Assembly: GCF_014205215.1 (NCBI RefSeq)
Contig: NZ_JACHNC010000001.1
Span: 8,366,501 to 8,430,500 of the forward strand
Length of the DNA: 64,000 bases
Direction of reading: 5' to 3'
Source of the DNA: Actinoplanes lobatus
GTDB taxonomy: Bacteria; Actinomycetota; Actinomycetes; Mycobacteriales; Micromonosporaceae
Shown: piece after piece, positions 47,248-56,483 of the stretch
Layout: every line of letters starts with the position of its first letter
Numbering within the stretch: the first letter of the stretch is position 1
Notes under the pieces: model-generated
Databases searched by the model: none
What the model was told of the DNA's origin: nothing
What the model saw: only the letters and a program-made list of their open reading frames with translations
Position numbers and translations under genes: made by a program

Positions 47248-49540
47248 GGCTGGGCTCCGGCACCAGGCTGAAAGCGCCTTCCTCCTCCTGGGCGTTGTGC
47301 AGGCGCAGAATGGCGTACAGGCCGTAGAGCAGCCGCCGGACATCGGTGACGTCCTCCGGCTCAACTTCCGGGATCAAATCCTCGACGGTACGCCGGAGGC
47401 GGCTGATCTGGTGTTCTATCTCCGCGTGGGTACGGCTCAGACCACTGGTCGCCTCGATGCCGCCAAGTGCCCGGGCCATGATCGGCAGGAGTTCGGCCTC
47501 CTCGGCGCGTTCGTGGGCCACCAGCCGATCCTGGAGCTCGTCGAGCAGCTCACGAACCGGGCCCGTCTCGTAGGGTGGCCGGTCCAGGGCGTCGGCGACC
47601 GTGCGGACCCGCTCGACCAGCGGCCGCACCTGCCGGTGTTCGGTGTACAGCCGTTGCAGCGTGGCCAGATCGGCGGCGGGTAGCCGTACCGTGTGGGTCT
47701 TGCCCGGAATGAGCGCGATCAGCGCGATGGCGATGGCAGCGACATCGATGCCTTCCTGGAGCACCGCCCCGGCGACCGGCGGCAGGAAGCCGGCTGCCGC
47801 GACCAGCATCGCCACCGCCGACAATCCCATCCCGACACCGACCGCCCAGAACGCTATGGTCCGGCAGCGGCGGGCGATGAGAATCGCGTCGGCCAGCGCG
47901 GCGATCCGGTCGACGGTGAGGACCACGTCGGCGGCCTCGGCCGAGGCGGTGGCGCCACGAGCGGCGAGGGCCACACCGACACCCGCGGCGGCCAGCGCCG
48001 GCGCGTCGTTGATGCCGTCCCCGACCATGATCGTCGGCGCCCGCCGCTGCTCGGCGCGAACCAGGGCGAGCTTGTCGGCCGGGTCGCGGTCGGCGTGCAC
48101 GGCGTCGACGCCGACCACCCGCCCCACCGTCTCGGCCGTGTCGGCGTGATCCCCGGTCACCAGCACCACACGGCCGATGCCGGCCGCGCGCAGGGCCCGC
48201 ACCATCCGGGGCGCCTGCGGGCGGATCGGATCCTCCAGCAGCAACACACCGGCCGGTACGCCGTCGACGGCCACGAACACGGTCAGGGAGCCTTCTAGGG
48301 CCGCCCGGCGCCGGGCGTGCCGCATCCACGGCGGCATCGGGCCGCCGGCGATGGTGGACGCCTTGCCGAGCCGGACCCGGCGCCCGTCGACGGTGCCTTC
48401 GATGCCGTGGCCGTGGCGCTCCACCACCTGCTCCGCCGCACTCAGGCGCAGGCCGCGGTCCCGGGCCGCGGTCACGATCGCCCCGGCCAGCACGTGCGCC
48501 GAGGTCTGATCGAGGCTCCCGGCGAGCCTCAGGATCTCGTCGGCCGCCAGGGTCCCGTCGGCGGCGGTCACGACGTCGGTCAGCACCGGCCGGCCGGCGG
48601 TCAGCGTGCCGGTCTTGTCGAACAGCAGGACCCGTCCAGCGGCGAGCCGTTCCAGGGCGCTGCCGCCTTTGACGATCACCCCGGTACGCGCGGCACGGGA
48701 AATGCCCGAGATGATCGCGATGGGGGCGGCCAACAGCAGCGGGCACGGCGTGGCCACCACGAGCACCGCCACGGCACGCACCGGGTCGCCGGTGAACGCC
48801 CAGGCCAGTCCGGCCAGCAGCAGGGTCACCGGCACGAACGCCACCGCGACCCGGTCGGCGACCCGTACGAAGGGGGCGCTCTGCGCCTGCGCCTGCTCGA
48901 CCAGGCGGACCACCCCGGCGTACGTGGAGGCCTCCGCGCCCGCGGTGGCCGTCATCCGGAACGCCTGACCCGCGTTCACGACACCGCTGCGGACGTCCTC
49001 ACCCGCCCGGCGCTCCACCGGAATCGGCTCCCCGGTCAGCGCTGACTCGTCGAGCACCGCCCGGTCGACCAGTCGGCCGTCGACCGGCAGAATCTCGCCT
49101 GCGCCGACGACGAGCCGGTCACCGACGGCCACCTCGGCGACCGGGATCTCAACCGGCCCCGACGCGGTGTCCCGGCGTGCGGTACGGGGCGCCCTCGCCA
49201 CCAGCGCGCTGAGCTCTCGCCGGGCCCGCGCCTGTGCCCGGGCCTCCAGCAGAGCGCCGCTGGCCAGCATGAGCGCGATGACCGCGCCGGCCAGAGCCTC
49301 GCCGACCCACAGCGCACCGGCCAGCGCCAGCCAGGCGATGACGTCGACGCTCGCCTCGCGCCGCCGGGCCGCCTCGATCAGGGCGACCGTCGAGTACGCG
49401 AGCCCGAAAACGGTGGCGGCCACCCACACCCGGTTCGCCCAGTCCCGTTCCCCGGCCGCGGCGAATGCCAGCCCGGTCAGCAACAGCAGCGTCGTCGCGG
49501 CGAACACGGCCGTCTCCCGCTGCTCTCTCCACCACCGCAT
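47240..49540 (-). CDS. P1B-5-type metal ATPase with C-terminal hemerythrin domain (Nia-like)
   Basis: A 766-residue P-type ATPase without an N-terminal metal-binding domain. The transport-site motif is TPCPLLL, with the phosphorylation site DKTGTLT and hinge GDGINDAP. The last 145 residues are a hemerythrin-like four-helix bundle carrying the iron-ligand pattern: EHRQVRPL, AHERAEEAELLP, THAEIEHQI and RLHNAQEEEGAF. TPC plus hemerythrin defines the P1B-5 group, whose characterised member Nia of Sinorhizobium meliloti exports Ni and Fe. The hemerythrin tail could sense iron or O2. The usual HP dipeptide is replaced (SAHVLA). A DosR-like box lies 30 bp upstream and hydrogenase (Ni) genes are close by, so a link to Ni/Fe balance at low O2 is plausible. 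Confidence 0.9.
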   Translation of the reverse strand: MRWWREQRETAVFAATTLLLLTGLAFAAAGERDWANRVWVAATVFGLAYSTVALIEAARRREASVDVIAWLALAGALWVGEALAGAVIALMLASGALLEARAQARARRELSALVARAPRTARRDTASGPVEIPVAEVAVGDRLVVGAGEILPVDGRLVDRAVLDESALTGEPIPVERRAGEDVRSGVVNAGQAFRMTATAGAEASTYAGVVRLVEQAQAQSAPFVRVADRVAVAFVPVTLLLAGLAWAFTGDPVRAVAVLVVATPCPLLLAAPIAIISGISRAARTGVIVKGGSALERLAAGRVLLFDKTGTLTAGRPVLTDVVTAADGTLAADEILRLAGSLDQTSAHVLAGAIVTAARDRGLRLSAAEQVVERHGHGIEGTVDGRRVRLGKASTIAGGPMPPWMRHARRRAALEGSLTVFVAVDGVPAGVLLLEDPIRPQAPRMVRALRAAGIGRVVLVTGDHADTAETVGRVVGVDAVHADRDPADKLALVRAEQRRAPTIMVGDGINDAPALAAAGVGVALAARGATASAEAADVVLTVDRIAALADAILIARRCRTIAFWAVGVGMGLSAVAMLVAAAGFLPPVAGAVLQEGIDVAAIAIALIALIPGKTHTVRLPAADLATLQRLYTEHRQVRPLVERVRTVADALDRPPYETGPVRELLDELQDRLVAHERAEEAELLPIMARALGGIEATSGLSRTHAEIEHQISRLRRTVEDLIPEVEPEDVTDVRRLLYGLYAILRLHNAQEEEGAFSLVPEPSRT

Positions 49541-49569
49541 ATGGTCCTCCCCGGCCTCGGCCCCAGCAT

Positions 49570-49583
49570 GGGTCCTTCGGCCG
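49570..49583. promoter_or_regulatory. DosR-like box upstream of the P1B-5 ATPase
   Basis: GGGTCCTTCGGCCG fits seven of eight fixed positions, 30 bp from the ATPase start. It is nearly the same sequence as the box at 42979-42992. Confidence 0.5.
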
Positions 49584-49732
49584 CCGTACCGGCAGGGCCG
49601 GAGGTCATCAGCTCACCCTGGGTGTTCTGGCGGCCGCGGTACCAGCCCTGGCCTGCGACGGCCCGTTCGGCGGCCCGGCCTCGTCGAGCACGGTCGCTCC
49701 GGGCGGGACTTCCCCGGCGGAAACCCCGGTAC

Positions 49733-49746
49733 GGGACGTGCGGCCC
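49733..49746. promoter_or_regulatory. DosR-like box upstream of the PPOX gene
   Basis: GGGACGTGCGGCCC fits all eight fixed positions, 54 bp before the PPOX start codon. Confidence 0.55.
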
Positions 49747-49799
49747 TGTCCGGCCCGGCCGCGCGTCGGTACCTGTGGAGTGACGAAGGAGGTGCTCGC

Positions 49800-50303
49800 A
49801 TGTCTCTGCCCATGAAGCCGCGGCACCACGACCCACACCCGGCCCTCACCCCGGCCGCCGTCTGGGCGGCGGTGTCCCGGGCGGCGTTCGCCGTCATCAG
49901 CCACGTGACCCCGGCCGGGGCGCCCCGCTCCAGCGGTGTGCTCTACGCCGTCGCCGGCGACTGCATATACGTGGTGGTCGGTGCCGACAGTTGGAAGGCC
50001 CGGCACATCCGCGACAACAGCACGATCGCCGTGACCGTGCCGGTGCGCCGCGGCGGCCTGCTGTCGCTGCTCGCCCCGATCCCGCCCGCCACCATCAGCT
50101 TCCCGGCCGTCGTCACCGTGCATCCGGCCGAGTACGCGGACCACGTACCCCGCCTGGCCCGCCTGGTGCCACCGGAGCGGCGTGCCGACTGCGCGGTGCT
50201 GGAGATCCACCCCACCGGCCACTACGTCACATACGGCCTGGGCGTGCCGCTGCTGGCCATGCGCGACACCGCACGCTCCCGGTCCCGGGTGCCGGTGCGC
50301 TGA
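49800..50303 (+). CDS. Pyridoxamine 5'-phosphate oxidase-like flavin-binding protein
   Basis: A 167-residue split-barrel protein from the ATG at 49800 (GGAGG upstream). It has FAVISHVTPAGAPRSSGVLYAV, YVVVGADSWKARHIRDNSTIAVTVP (the conserved K-A/R-x-x-I-x-x-N flavin contact) and a C-terminal VLEIHPTGHYVTYGLG. Members bind FMN or F420 and reduce small molecules; several belong to the mycobacterial dormancy response. No pyridoxine genes are nearby, so a generic flavin or F420 reductase role is likelier than B6 synthesis. Confidence 0.85.
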   Translation: MSLPMKPRHHDPHPALTPAAVWAAVSRAAFAVISHVTPAGAPRSSGVLYAVAGDCIYVVVGADSWKARHIRDNSTIAVTVPVRRGGLLSLLAPIPPATISFPAVVTVHPAEYADHVPRLARLVPPERRADCAVLEIHPTGHYVTYGLGVPLLAMRDTARSRSRVPVR

Positions 50304-50370
50304 CTGCCCCGCAGGCCATCAAGGCGGTCGTCCACGCCGCCGGCCGTACCCTCGTGCTGGTGACCCCGCC

Positions 50371-50493
50371 GTCGGCCTGTTCGGCTGGGTCGCGCAGACG
50401 CTGCTGCACCACTCTCCCGGCACCGGCCTGCATCACGTGGTCAAGGTTGGCCTGCTGCTCCAGCACCGTCCCTACCCCGACCAGCAGCAGTAG
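50371..50493 (+). pseudogene. USP C-terminal remnant
   Basis: The plus frame reads [20 protein letters not shown], almost the same as [17 protein letters not shown] near the C-terminus of the USP at 38952. The upstream USP fold is missing and the frame ends in unrelated sequence at 50493. It looks like the stub of a duplicated, lost universal stress gene. Confidence 0.65.
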
Positions 50494-50643
50494 CCCGAGC
50501 CGCTCGGCGTGACCGGGAATGCCCTGCAGATCACCTCCTCCCCGGGTACAGCCGTGCACCAGGACCGTCGACCCCTGATCGAGACATGCCAATCAGGGCC
50601 TGGCCCCCGGCGGCCATGCTTGAAGAGCCACCCGGCATCGGCA

Positions 50644-50736
50644 CGGAGACGCCTTCTCGGCCGGATCAGCCGTCAGTTGGCGGACCCGCTGGTTGCCCTG
50701 CTGATCGCCACCGCTGCGGTGACCACCGTGCTGGGG
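50644..50736 (+). pseudogene. N-terminal remnant of a CtpF-like P-type ATPase
   Basis: One plus frame encodes RRLLGRISRQLADPLVALLI then ATAAVTTVL. This closely parallels KRLAGRVLHQLTDPLVALLL in the intact ATPase at 61106-63631. Only about 31 codons survive. With the USP stub just upstream, it shows that the 600-bp gap 50304-50905 is a graveyard of island genes. Confidence 0.65.
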
Positions 50737-50830
50737 ATCTGCCGGACGCGGCGGTCGCGTTCCCGTCGCTGGACACGACTGGTCGCTACTCGACGCGGTG
50801 CCGCTCTCCGCGATCCTCCAGGACGCGCCC

Positions 50831-50844
50831 GGGACCTATGACCC
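50831..50844. promoter_or_regulatory. DosR-like box upstream of the second universal stress gene
   Basis: GGGACCTATGACCC fits all eight fixed positions of GGGNC-N4-GNCCC and ends 62 bp before the USP start. Its AT-containing centre makes it one of the closest to the mycobacterial DosR core. Confidence 0.65.
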
Positions 50845-50905
50845 TGCCGATCAGGCATCGACGTGAATGACGATGTAGGGAGAGCCCAGGAATGGGGAGG
50901 ACATC

Positions 50906-51793
50906 ATGCGGACACAGACCGTCGTCGTCGCAGCCGACGGCACCGATACCAGCCGGTCCGCGATCACTTGGGCCGCGGCCGAGGCACTACGCCGCGAGCA
51001 GCCGCTGCGCGTCGTGCACGTACTGGACTGGGACTGGTCGGCCGCACGCTTCGGCTACACCGGTGAGCAGTTCGAAACCGAACGCCGGAACGCGGTCGCC
51101 CTCACCGCCGACGCCGCCCGGCAGGCACGAGATGCCGCGCCGGGAATCGATGTCGAAACGGACGTGATAATCGGCGATCCGGCGGCCCAGCTGATCATCG
51201 GCTCGGAGAGCGCGGGCCTGATGGTGCTCGGAAACCGCGGCCATGGCGGCTTCACCGGACTGCAACTCGGGTCGGTCAGCCAGCGGGTCGCGACCCACGG
51301 GCGCTGCCCGGTGGCGGTGATCCGCGAGAACACCGAGAACGACCGCCGGCCGGTCGCCGCCGGCGTGGACGACTCGCCGGCCGCCGGCGGCGTGCTGGAG
51401 GCGGCGTTCAGCGCGGCTCACCAACGGGACGTGAACCTGGTGCTGATCCGCTGCTATACGCCGCCGTTCCCACACTACCGGGGTGGCTTTCAGCCGGGCG
51501 ACCTGCACACTCCGCGGCAGGACGACGCCGAACGCGCAAGTCTGGCCGCACTGGTGGAGCCATGGCAGGCCAAGTTCCCGGACCTCCAGGTAGAGCAGTT
51601 GGTGTCGCACGACAGCGCCGCGGCGGTGCTGGTCGGTGTATCGCACGGCACACAACTGGTGATGGTCGGCAGCCGGGGCCACGGCGTGATCGCCGGGACC
51701 CTGCTCGGTTCCACCAGCCTGCAACTTCTGCACCACGCCGAATGCCCGGTGTTGATCGTCCATCCCGAGCGCAGGCCGGCGCGGCAACGATGA
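50906..51793 (+). CDS. Universal stress protein, tandem USP domains, ATP-binding type
   Basis: A 295-residue protein with two complete USP folds. Both nucleotide loops are canonical: LGNRGHGGFTGLQLGSVSQRV near residue 110 and VGSRGHGVIAGTLLGSTSLQL near 255, each G2xG9xG(S). It begins RTQTVVVAADGTDTSRSAI after a GGGAGGA ribosome site. Tandem ATP-binding USPs such as Rv2623 regulate growth during hypoxia in mycobacteria. A DosR-like box stands upstream. A strong hairpin at 52042-52073 probably ends the transcript. Confidence 0.95.
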   Translation: MRTQTVVVAADGTDTSRSAITWAAAEALRREQPLRVVHVLDWDWSAARFGYTGEQFETERRNAVALTADAARQARDAAPGIDVETDVIIGDPAAQLIIGSESAGLMVLGNRGHGGFTGLQLGSVSQRVATHGRCPVAVIRENTENDRRPVAAGVDDSPAAGGVLEAAFSAAHQRDVNLVLIRCYTPPFPHYRGGFQPGDLHTPRQDDAERASLAALVEPWQAKFPDLQVEQLVSHDSAAAVLVGVSHGTQLVMVGSRGHGVIAGTLLGSTSLQLLHHAECPVLIVHPERRPARQR

Positions 51794-52041
51794 ACCAGGA
51801 ACCCGACCGGCCCCGCGCCGCCTGCGGGGCCGGACGACCGCCGCCAGCCCACCCACCAGCCAGCGGACGAACTCGTCGCCCTCCGCTGTGAAACGACGTC
51901 ACAGTCAACGCTCGAGACGACCGGTCTCGACGTGCCGTTCGGCCCTGGTACCGGGCGCACCCCGGACCCACACTCAATAGTGAGCGGCATCTGCCGCGGC
52001 CTGGACCCACCCCTGGGCCGACGAGATCGCGCCCACACTGA

Positions 52042-52073
52042 AAATCCCGGACGGCCGTAGCCGCCCGGGATTT
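52042..52073. terminator. Bidirectional terminator between USP and hydrogenase operon
   Basis: AAATCCCGG and CCGGGATTT flank an inner stem CGGC/GCCG with loop CGTA and a single A-C mismatch. A-runs on the left and T-runs on the right give T-tracts on both strands. It ends the plus-strand USP transcript and the long minus-strand hydrogenase transcript. The gap 51794-52245 shows no other convincing feature. Confidence 0.75.
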
Positions 52074-52245
52074 CGGCACCGGGCGCACTCGCTCGGCAGG
52101 CCCACGTTGTGCGCCGCGACACCGGGCATCCGGTCCCGGTGTTCCGCACGCCTGCCCGGTTCACCGCCGCACCGGCTGTGCCTTTCCTCGATGTGCACGG
52201 CAGCCGCCATCCATGATCAGGCGGCATGTCTGTTGGTCAGGCGAA

Positions 52246-52431
52246 TCATGTCCGGCCGACCGTCCTGATCTGGCGCGCGGCGGCGGCGCAGAACGCGAGG
52301 ATGGCCAGAACGGCCAGGGTGATGAGCGGCTTTCCGCAGATGGCGCGGACCTCGCCGCCGCTGCCGGCGAGGGCGCGGCGGGAGCCGACCGCCGTACGTA
52401 CCACGAGGCGGCCGGGATCGCTGTCGGACAT
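52246..52431 (-). CDS. Small single-pass membrane protein at the end of the hydrogenase operon
   Basis: A 61-residue reading frame: a polar N-terminal half (MSDSDPGRLVVRTAVGSRRA), one clear membrane helix (PLITLAVLAILAFCAAAARQI) and a basic tail. It starts 85 bp after the hydrogenase protease stop, and the next terminator on this strand is beyond it, so it may be the last gene of the operon. No family is recognised. The composition and the helix argue for a real protein, but a chance frame in GC-rich DNA cannot be excluded. Confidence 0.4.
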   Translation of the reverse strand: MSDSDPGRLVVRTAVGSRRALAGSGGEVRAICGKPLITLAVLAILAFCAAAARQIRTVGRT

Positions 52432-52515
52432 GGTTCCGATGCGGACGGCGCCTTGGCCTTACCGGATCGACCAGGTGTCTCGGGCAGGTGCGATCCGGTC
52501 CGTCACCGAGACGTG

Positions 52516-52998
52516 TCAGCCCACCAGGTCGCGGACCCGCGCTACGACAGGCTCCACCGCCGCGGCGACCTCGGGGGTGAGCCCGGCGCCGAAGCCGAAC
52601 TCGTGGCCTCCCACGGCGAGGACCACCAGACGGTGGGGCAGCCGTCCGAGTGCCTGGCCCAGCTCCACCGTGCTGCCGAGGCTGATCCCGTGGGAGCTGG
52701 AGGAACGCTCATCGGGCAGGTCGGTGAGCTCGCCGAGAACCAGTTCGTACCGGTGGCCGCCATGATCGTGGCCGTCGCGCACCGCATCGACCACCACCGC
52801 CAGGTCGGCCCCGGTCCACAGGTCGATCAGACGGGTCGGTTCCCCGTCAGTGGCCCTCACCGTCACACCCGACTCCGGATCGCCCAGTCCCAGCTCGGTC
52901 AGTCGCGCGACCACCGTCGGCCCGAACCCGTCGTCCCGGCGGTACTCGTTGCCGACGCCGATCACCACTCGGCGTCCGCCATCACCAGCCCTGGTCAT
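52516..52998 (-). CDS. NiFe-hydrogenase maturation endopeptidase (HyaD/HycI/HoxM type)
   Basis: A 160-residue protein from an ATG at 52998 overlapping the large-subunit stop by 4 bp. It begins VVIGVGNEYRRDDGFGPTVV, the family motif in which Glu and Asp bind nickel. DLAVVVDAVRDG supplies the second conserved Asp, and the nickel-binding His is in VVLAVGGHEFGFGAGLTPEV. It cleaves the C-terminal tail of the hydrogenase large subunit after Ni insertion, so its place directly behind that gene is as expected. Confidence 0.92.
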   Translation of the reverse strand: MTRAGDGGRRVVIGVGNEYRRDDGFGPTVVARLTELGLGDPESGVTVRATDGEPTRLIDLWTGADLAVVVDAVRDGHDHGGHRYELVLGELTDLPDERSSSSHGISLGSTVELGQALGRLPHRLVVLAVGGHEFGFGAGLTPEVAAAVEPVVARVRDLVG

Positions 52999-54293
52999 TC
53001 CCGATCCACCGTGAGGTCCAGGAAATGGGTGGAACAGGAGATGCACGGATCGTAGTTTCGGATCGCCTGCTCGCACTGCGCCGTCAGCCGCTTGTCGTCG
53101 AGGTCCAGCCGAGCACCGACGAAACGGCGCAGGTCATCTTCGATACTGGCCTGGTTTTGCGATGTGGGCGGCACGATGCGGGCCGACGTGATCAAGCCGT
53201 CGGCGTCCACGCCGTACCGGTGGAACAACGCCCCGCGCGGGGCCTCGGTCGCGCCGAAGCCGACCCCGGCCCGCGGCGGTACCTCCAGCGCCGGACGGTC
53301 GGGCGGCTCGTACTCCTCGATCAGCCGTAACGCCTCGTCCACTGCGTACACCACCTCGACGGCGCGGACCAGGATGCTGCGGTACGGGTTGCGGCATTCA
53401 TCGCCCAGCCCGGCGGCGTCGGCGGCCTGGCGGGCCAGCGGCGAGAGCCACTGCCGGTTCAGCGTGTACCGGGCGGCGGGCCCCACCAGGTACCGGCCCC
53501 GGCCCGCGAGCCGGGCATGCAGCGCGGTGGAGTGCGGCACCTGCTCCTCGATGACGTGGTCCTCGAACTGCCGCGGCGGGAAGGTCGGGCCGCCGGTTGT
53601 CGCAACGTCGCCGCGCTCGATGGCGTACGTGCCGGGCGCGACCAGTGCGAGCAGCTCGTGGTCATGGTGGAAGTCGGGGAAGTCGAATCCGGCAACCCAC
53701 TGGACGGTGTCCAACGCCTGGTCGAGCGCCACCCGCAGGGTCCGTCCCAGCGCGGCGAGATCCTCCTTTACCGGGGCCCGGTAGAATCCGCCGAGCCGCA
53801 CATTGATCGGATGGATGGCCCGGCCGCCGATCAATTCCATGATCTCGTTGCCGGCCTTCTTCAGGGCCAGGCCGCGCTCCACGATGCCCCTGCGGTCCTT
53901 GGCCAACTCCAGCGCGCTCGGGTAGCCGAGGAAGTCCGGCGCGTGCAGCAGGTAGATGTGCAGCGTGTGGCTCTCGATCCACTCCCCGCAGTAGAGCAAC
54001 CGCCGCAGGTCGGCGATCGGCCCGTCGACGGGAACACCGCACGCGTCCTCGATCGCCGCGCACGCGCTCATCTGGTACGCCACCGGGCAGATACCGCAGA
54101 TGCGGGCAGTGATGTCGGGCGGCTCGGTGTACCGGCGGCCGCGCAGGAACGCCTCGAAGAAGCGTGGCGGCTCGTAGATGTCCAGTCGCACGTCCTCGAC
54201 GCTGTCGCCGCGTACCCGTACATGCATCGCGCCCTCACCCTCGACGCGGGCCAGCGCCCGCACGTCGAGGATGCGATCCGAGCGATGCGTCAT
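52995..54293 (-). CDS. NiFe hydrogenase large (catalytic) subunit, group 3b-like
   Basis: A 432-residue protein. The active-site cysteines are in RICGIC (residues 64-69) and in the C-terminal DPCISCSTH; a short peptide FLDLTVDRE follows the His, the expected cleavage site of the maturation protease. Other group-3 features are [32 protein letters not shown] and [13 protein letters not shown]. With the HydB, HydG and small-subunit genes upstream it forms a cytoplasmic NADP-linked hydrogenase (also called sulfhydrogenase), which can evolve or consume H2 to balance redox. Mycobacterium smegmatis has a DosR-controlled enzyme of the same type. Confidence 0.95.
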   Translation of the reverse strand: MTHRSDRILDVRALARVEGEGAMHVRVRGDSVEDVRLDIYEPPRFFEAFLRGRRYTEPPDITARICGICPVAYQMSACAAIEDACGVPVDGPIADLRRLLYCGEWIESHTLHIYLLHAPDFLGYPSALELAKDRRGIVERGLALKKAGNEIMELIGGRAIHPINVRLGGFYRAPVKEDLAALGRTLRVALDQALDTVQWVAGFDFPDFHHDHELLALVAPGTYAIERGDVATTGGPTFPPRQFEDHVIEEQVPHSTALHARLAGRGRYLVGPAARYTLNRQWLSPLARQAADAAGLGDECRNPYRSILVRAVEVVYAVDEALRLIEEYEPPDRPALEVPPRAGVGFGATEAPRGALFHRYGVDADGLITSARIVPPTSQNQASIEDDLRRFVGARLDLDDKRLTAQCEQAIRNYDPCISCSTHFLDLTVDRE

Positions 54294-55126
54294 GGCCGCG
54301 CCTCTCCAGGTTGGTGTTCGCGCGGACCGGCCCCCGGCGGCGGTCCGACCGTTACCTGGGACAGTTCGACGAACGCGGGCGCTCCGGCGTTGAAGGTCCG
54401 GTAGGCCCGCACGACGTCGGCCTCGGACATGCCGGTGGCCCGCAGCAGACCCGCCTGGGCGCCGGCGTTCGGCGACTCCATCGGGCCGAAGCAGCCGTAG
54501 CAGCCCCGGTGGTGTGCCGGGCAAAGCGCGCCGCAGCCGGCGTGGGTGACCGGGCCGAGGCAGGGGGTTCCATGGGCCACCACCACGCACACGGTGTGGC
54601 GCTGCTTGCACTCGAAGCAGACGCTGTGCGCCGGGATGTTCGGCCGGCGCCCGATGAGCAGGGCGGTGATGACCTCCAGAAGTTGACGGCGGTCGATCGG
54701 GCAGCCGTGCAGCTCGTAGTCGACGTCGACGTGCGCGGCGATCGGGGTGGAGGTGGCCAGCGTCGACACGTACTCCGGATGGGCATAGACGACGGAACGG
54801 AACTCGTCGATGTCGGCGAAATTGCGCAAGGCCTGTACGCCGCCGGCGGTGGCGCAGGCGCCGATGGTCACCAGCGTCCGCGACAGGTCGCGGACCCGGT
54901 GGATACGCTCGGCGTCCTCCGGCGTGGTGATCGAGCCTTCCACCAGGGAGATGTCGTAGGGGCCGGCCAGCGCCTGCCTGCTCGCCTCCAGGAAATGCGC
55001 GATCCGCACCCGACCGGCCAGCGGCAGCAGTTCGTCCTCACAGTCGAGCAGGGTCAGCTGGCAGCCGTCGCAGGAGGCGAACTTCCACACCGCCAACGTC
55101 GGCAGGTTCGCATGCTCGTCGGTCAT
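54290..55126 (-). CDS. NiFe hydrogenase small subunit, group 3b-like
   Basis: A 278-residue iron-sulfur protein starting [20 protein letters not shown] at 55126. The proximal-cluster motif is [12 protein letters not shown]. Further cluster cysteines lie in [68 protein letters not shown]. It passes electrons between the NiFe site and the diaphorase subunits. There is no Tat signal, so the enzyme is cytoplasmic. Its start codon touches the HydG stop (TGATG), and its stop overlaps the large-subunit start by 4 bp. Confidence 0.94.
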   Translation of the reverse strand: MTDEHANLPTLAVWKFASCDGCQLTLLDCEDELLPLAGRVRIAHFLEASRQALAGPYDISLVEGSITTPEDAERIHRVRDLSRTLVTIGACATAGGVQALRNFADIDEFRSVVYAHPEYVSTLATSTPIAAHVDVDYELHGCPIDRRQLLEVITALLIGRRPNIPAHSVCFECKQRHTVCVVVAHGTPCLGPVTHAGCGALCPAHHRGCYGCFGPMESPNAGAQAGLLRATGMSEADVVRAYRTFNAGAPAFVELSQVTVGPPPGAGPREHQPGEARP

Positions 55127-55983
55127 CAGAGTTCCCGCACGCTCGTCAGCGGCGCCGCCCGCGACCAGTCGACCACCGGCCCGTCCCGGCAGACCAGTAG
55201 CGGCCCGAGCTGGCAGTGCCCGCACCAGCCGGCACCGCAGCGCATGTTGCGCTCCAGCGATACCCGAATCCGTGTGGCGGCCACCCCCTGTGCCAGCAGC
55301 GCAGCGGCCGTGAACCGCATCATCACCTCAGGTCCGCAGACGAACGCGACCGTGCCGGCCGGCTCGAATGCCGCCCGCGGGATCAGCGTGGTCACCACCC
55401 CGACGTGGCCGGTCCAGTCGTGGTCGGGCCGGTCGACGGTGACGGCGACATCCACGTCCTGCTCACCCCACCGGCGCAGCTCGTCGCGGTAGAGCACGTC
55501 GGCGGGCGTTCGGGCACCGGCCAGCAGTGTCACCCTGCCGTACCGGGACCGCTCGGCCGTCACCGCCCGGATCAGCGGGCGCAGCGGCGCCAGCCCGATC
55601 CCGCCGGCGACAATCACCACGTCCCGGCCGACCGCCGATGCGACATCCCAGCAGGTGCCAAACGGCCCGCGCACCCCGACCACGCCGCCCGGCACGGCCC
55701 CGTGCAGTGCATGGGTCACCGCGCCCACCGCGCGCAGGGTGTGTACCAGGCGACGGGCGCGCCCGTCGCCGGTGTCCACCACGCCACTGAGCGAGATCGG
55801 CACCTCGCCGATGCCGTACGCGGTGAGCATCGCGAACTGCCCCGGGGCGAACGCCGGCAACGGGCCGGCGTCGTTCCCCAAAGTCAGGGTGACGGTGTCG
55901 TCGGTGTCCACGAGACGCGACAGCACCCGGTACGGGCATGGCACCGCCACGCCGGCCAACTCTGCCTCGGCCGTCGCGCTCAT
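55126..55983 (-). CDS. Hydrogenase/sulfur reductase gamma subunit (HydG-like FAD/NAD(P) protein)
   Basis: A 285-residue ferredoxin-reductase-type flavoprotein. The FAD region includes [21 protein letters not shown]. The nucleotide-binding motif is [17 protein letters not shown], and [10 protein letters not shown] is the late NAD(P) block. A C-terminal 2Fe-2S site reads [24 protein letters not shown], typical of dihydroorotate dehydrogenase K/HydG subunits. It is the diaphorase arm that couples the hydrogenase to NADP(H). Its ATG overlaps the preceding cyclic-nucleotide-domain gene by 4 bp. Confidence 0.93.
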   Translation of the reverse strand: MSATAEAELAGVAVPCPYRVLSRLVDTDDTVTLTLGNDAGPLPAFAPGQFAMLTAYGIGEVPISLSGVVDTGDGRARRLVHTLRAVGAVTHALHGAVPGGVVGVRGPFGTCWDVASAVGRDVVIVAGGIGLAPLRPLIRAVTAERSRYGRVTLLAGARTPADVLYRDELRRWGEQDVDVAVTVDRPDHDWTGHVGVVTTLIPRAAFEPAGTVAFVCGPEVMMRFTAAALLAQGVAATRIRVSLERNMRCGAGWCGHCQLGPLLVCRDGPVVDWSRAAPLTSVREL

Positions 55984-56483
55984 CGCGACGCCTCGCCTCG
56001 TTGCAGAGGGCGTCCAGCCTGGGCCGGGCTCGCGTAGAGATCGAGCAGCCGCAACCGCGTCGCCTGCAGCCGCTCGATGATGACCGGGGTGAAACAGCGT
56101 AGGATCGCGTACCCGAACGTGGGATCGGCGGCACAACGGCGCCGGACCGAGGAGGCGTCGAACGCGAGCCCGTCCGTCGCCTCGTGCGCGAGCGCACCGA
56201 ACTGCCACCGGTACGGTGGGTACAGCCACGACCAGCCCAGCAGGGTTCCGGCGGCGAGGGTCTCGATGATCTGGTCACCGCGTCCCGGAACGTGCATGTC
56301 CAGGGCGACGCGGCCGGTCTCGATGAGCCAGAACCGGTCGGCTACCCCGCCCTCGGTGAAGATCCGCTCGCCCGGCCGGTAGGTCACCGGCCGCCCGTCG
56401 GCGGACAGCACGGTGAACTGCTCCGTGGTCAGCGCCGAAAAGAACGGGCGGGCCCCCACCCGCCCGATCATAGGTCCGGTCAT
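55980..56483 (-). CDS. Cyclic-nucleotide-binding-domain protein inside the hydrogenase operon
   Basis: A 167-residue protein with one CRP-type sensor domain (about residues 12-115): FFSALTTEQFTVLSADGRPV, RPGERIFTEGGVADRFWLIE, and the phosphate-cassette region AAGTLLGWSWLYPPYRW. The C-terminal helix ends ERLQATRLRLLDLY. There is no helix-turn-helix, so it is not a complete CRP regulator. The pattern GTLLGWSWLYPPY departs from the cAMP-binding consensus (GExALL...R), so the ligand is doubtful. It overlaps both neighbours by 4 bp, as in other actinobacterial group-3b hydrogenase operons. A role as regulatory or redox-sensing accessory subunit is inferred. Confidence 0.88.
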   Translation of the reverse strand: MTGPMIGRVGARPFFSALTTEQFTVLSADGRPVTYRPGERIFTEGGVADRFWLIETGRVALDMHVPGRGDQIIETLAAGTLLGWSWLYPPYRWQFGALAHEATDGLAFDASSVRRRCAADPTFGYAILRCFTPVIIERLQATRLRLLDLYASPAQAGRPLQRGEASR

